Source of the DNA: Pantoea brenneri
GTDB taxonomy: Bacteria; Pseudomonadota; Gammaproteobacteria; Enterobacterales; Enterobacteriaceae
Length of the DNA stretch: 64,000 nucleotides
Direction of reading: 5' to 3'
Assembly: GCA_002095305.1 (NCBI GenBank)
Contig: MIEI01000012.1
Span: forward strand, 16,947-80,946
Below, piece after piece: positions 63,492 to 64,000 of this stretch (position 1 is its first letter; every line of letters starts with the position of its first letter). The translations under genes were made by a program, and so were the position numbers. Under the pieces are notes generated by a model. It was given only the letters and a program-made list of their open reading frames with translations. It did no database searches and was not told the origin of the DNA.

Positions 63492-64000
63492 ATGAGAAAC
63501 TGGAACAAAATAACATCACGGGAATCAGTCCTACCCGCACAGCGCTTGAATGCGACATCAGGAGCGAAAAACTTGTTCCGCAGCCATTAGTGCCCGTCCC
63601 ACGTTCAGCCAGTCTGGCGTCAGTGGTCAGATGGGATGAATGGCTTGATATCAGCAACTTGAGTAAAACTGGCTGCATTGAATATTTCCGTTATCAGTCT
63701 TACGGAAGTATGGAAAAAGTCCGGCTGGCTGTTGCGGAGGTCAGCGGCCTTGTTCAGGAAGAAACGCTCGGAAATCACGGGTGCAATCTCACCGACGTGA
63801 TCGGAATGAGTTCATCAAGTAACAACGTTTCCTCCGCAAAAGACATGGAGGATTTTGCTCAGATGTTCTGTCCTGATTACATCAAGCCGGTTACTGAATC
63901 CAGAATGCAAGAAATGATAACGTATTTCTCAGTTAAACTTGATGATATGACATTCAGCGCTTTTTCCTGGACTGGCAGAGGGCTTTACTGGAACAACGAT
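63492..64000 (+). CDS. Hypothetical protein (partial, runs off the right edge; start disturbed)
   Basis: An open frame runs from 63500 to the edge with normal amino-acid usage (ECDIRSEKLVPQPLVPVPRS, then VRWDEWLDISNLSKTGCIEYFRYQSYG). It has no ATG, GTG or TTG at its start, though TAGGAG lies at 63486-63490 and ATG at 63492 in another frame. One more A in the AAA at 63497-63499 would give MRKLEQNNITGIS in frame. The product is unknown. Confidence 0.55.

Noticed and set aside
63445..63678. 77-codon minus-strand frame at the right edge
   Set aside because: It is antisense to a better open frame that runs to the window edge with normal amino-acid usage.
1..64000. tRNA or rRNA genes and CRISPR arrays
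   Set aside because: No tRNA-like cloverleaf with CCA-type ends, rRNA motif or regularly spaced direct repeat was noticed on reading; a dedicated scan was not possible.

Overview
The window is about 64 kb of a conjugative plasmid from the Enterobacterales. GC-rich coding, an I-type transfer system (homologous to R64 and to the Legionella Dot/Icm machine) and a RepFIIA-like RepA/CopB replicon point that way. The general plan resembles IncL/M or IncI-complex plasmids; Erwiniaceae (Pantoea, Erwinia) is a guess, not a demonstrated host.

Layout. 1-5.3 kb is cargo: a type II CBASS operon on the minus strand (SAVED effector, CD-NTase, E2-E1 Cap2 running off the left edge), next to an IS110-family transposase broken by one nonsense codon. 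5.3-15.6 kb looks like the leading region. Its genes lie almost all on the plus strand: two DNA methyltransferases, a KlcA/ArdB antirestriction protein, a HigB-HigA pair and several unknown proteins. Several genes follow unusually long GC-rich leaders that are diverged copies of one another. A very AT-rich, membrane-anchored candidate abortive-infection gene interrupts this block on the minus strand. 15.6-18.5 kb holds a probable accessory mobilization gene, oriT, nikA and nikB. 18.5-21.1 kb carries a putative regulator, a TraY-type ribbon-helix-helix protein, an HNH-like protein and a lipoprotein.

21.4-32.3 kb is a complete thin-pilus set, pilL to pilV, with one fixed pilV and no shufflon or rci recombinase in the window. 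32.4-55.4 kb is the transfer operon traH-I-J-K-pri-traL-M-N-O-P-Q-R-T-U-W-V-X-two unknown genes-traY-excA. trbA-trbB-trbC follow, then a small unknown gene and a secreted PLD-family nuclease (nuc). From 61.1 kb comes the replicon: copB, CopA antisense RNA, a tap-like leader peptide, repA and an origin region with a perfect DnaA box. A partial unknown gene runs off the right edge.

The predicted nick orientation sends the minus strand, from about 16.05 kb toward 5 kb, first into the recipient. That strand is the template for the plus-strand leading genes, which suits early expression of antirestriction functions. Five transfer or pilus genes (pilR, traJ, pri, traT, traV), and possibly the right-edge gene, each lack exactly one base. 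Adding one base to a short run of identical bases restores every frame, so sequencing or assembly error is more likely than real decay.
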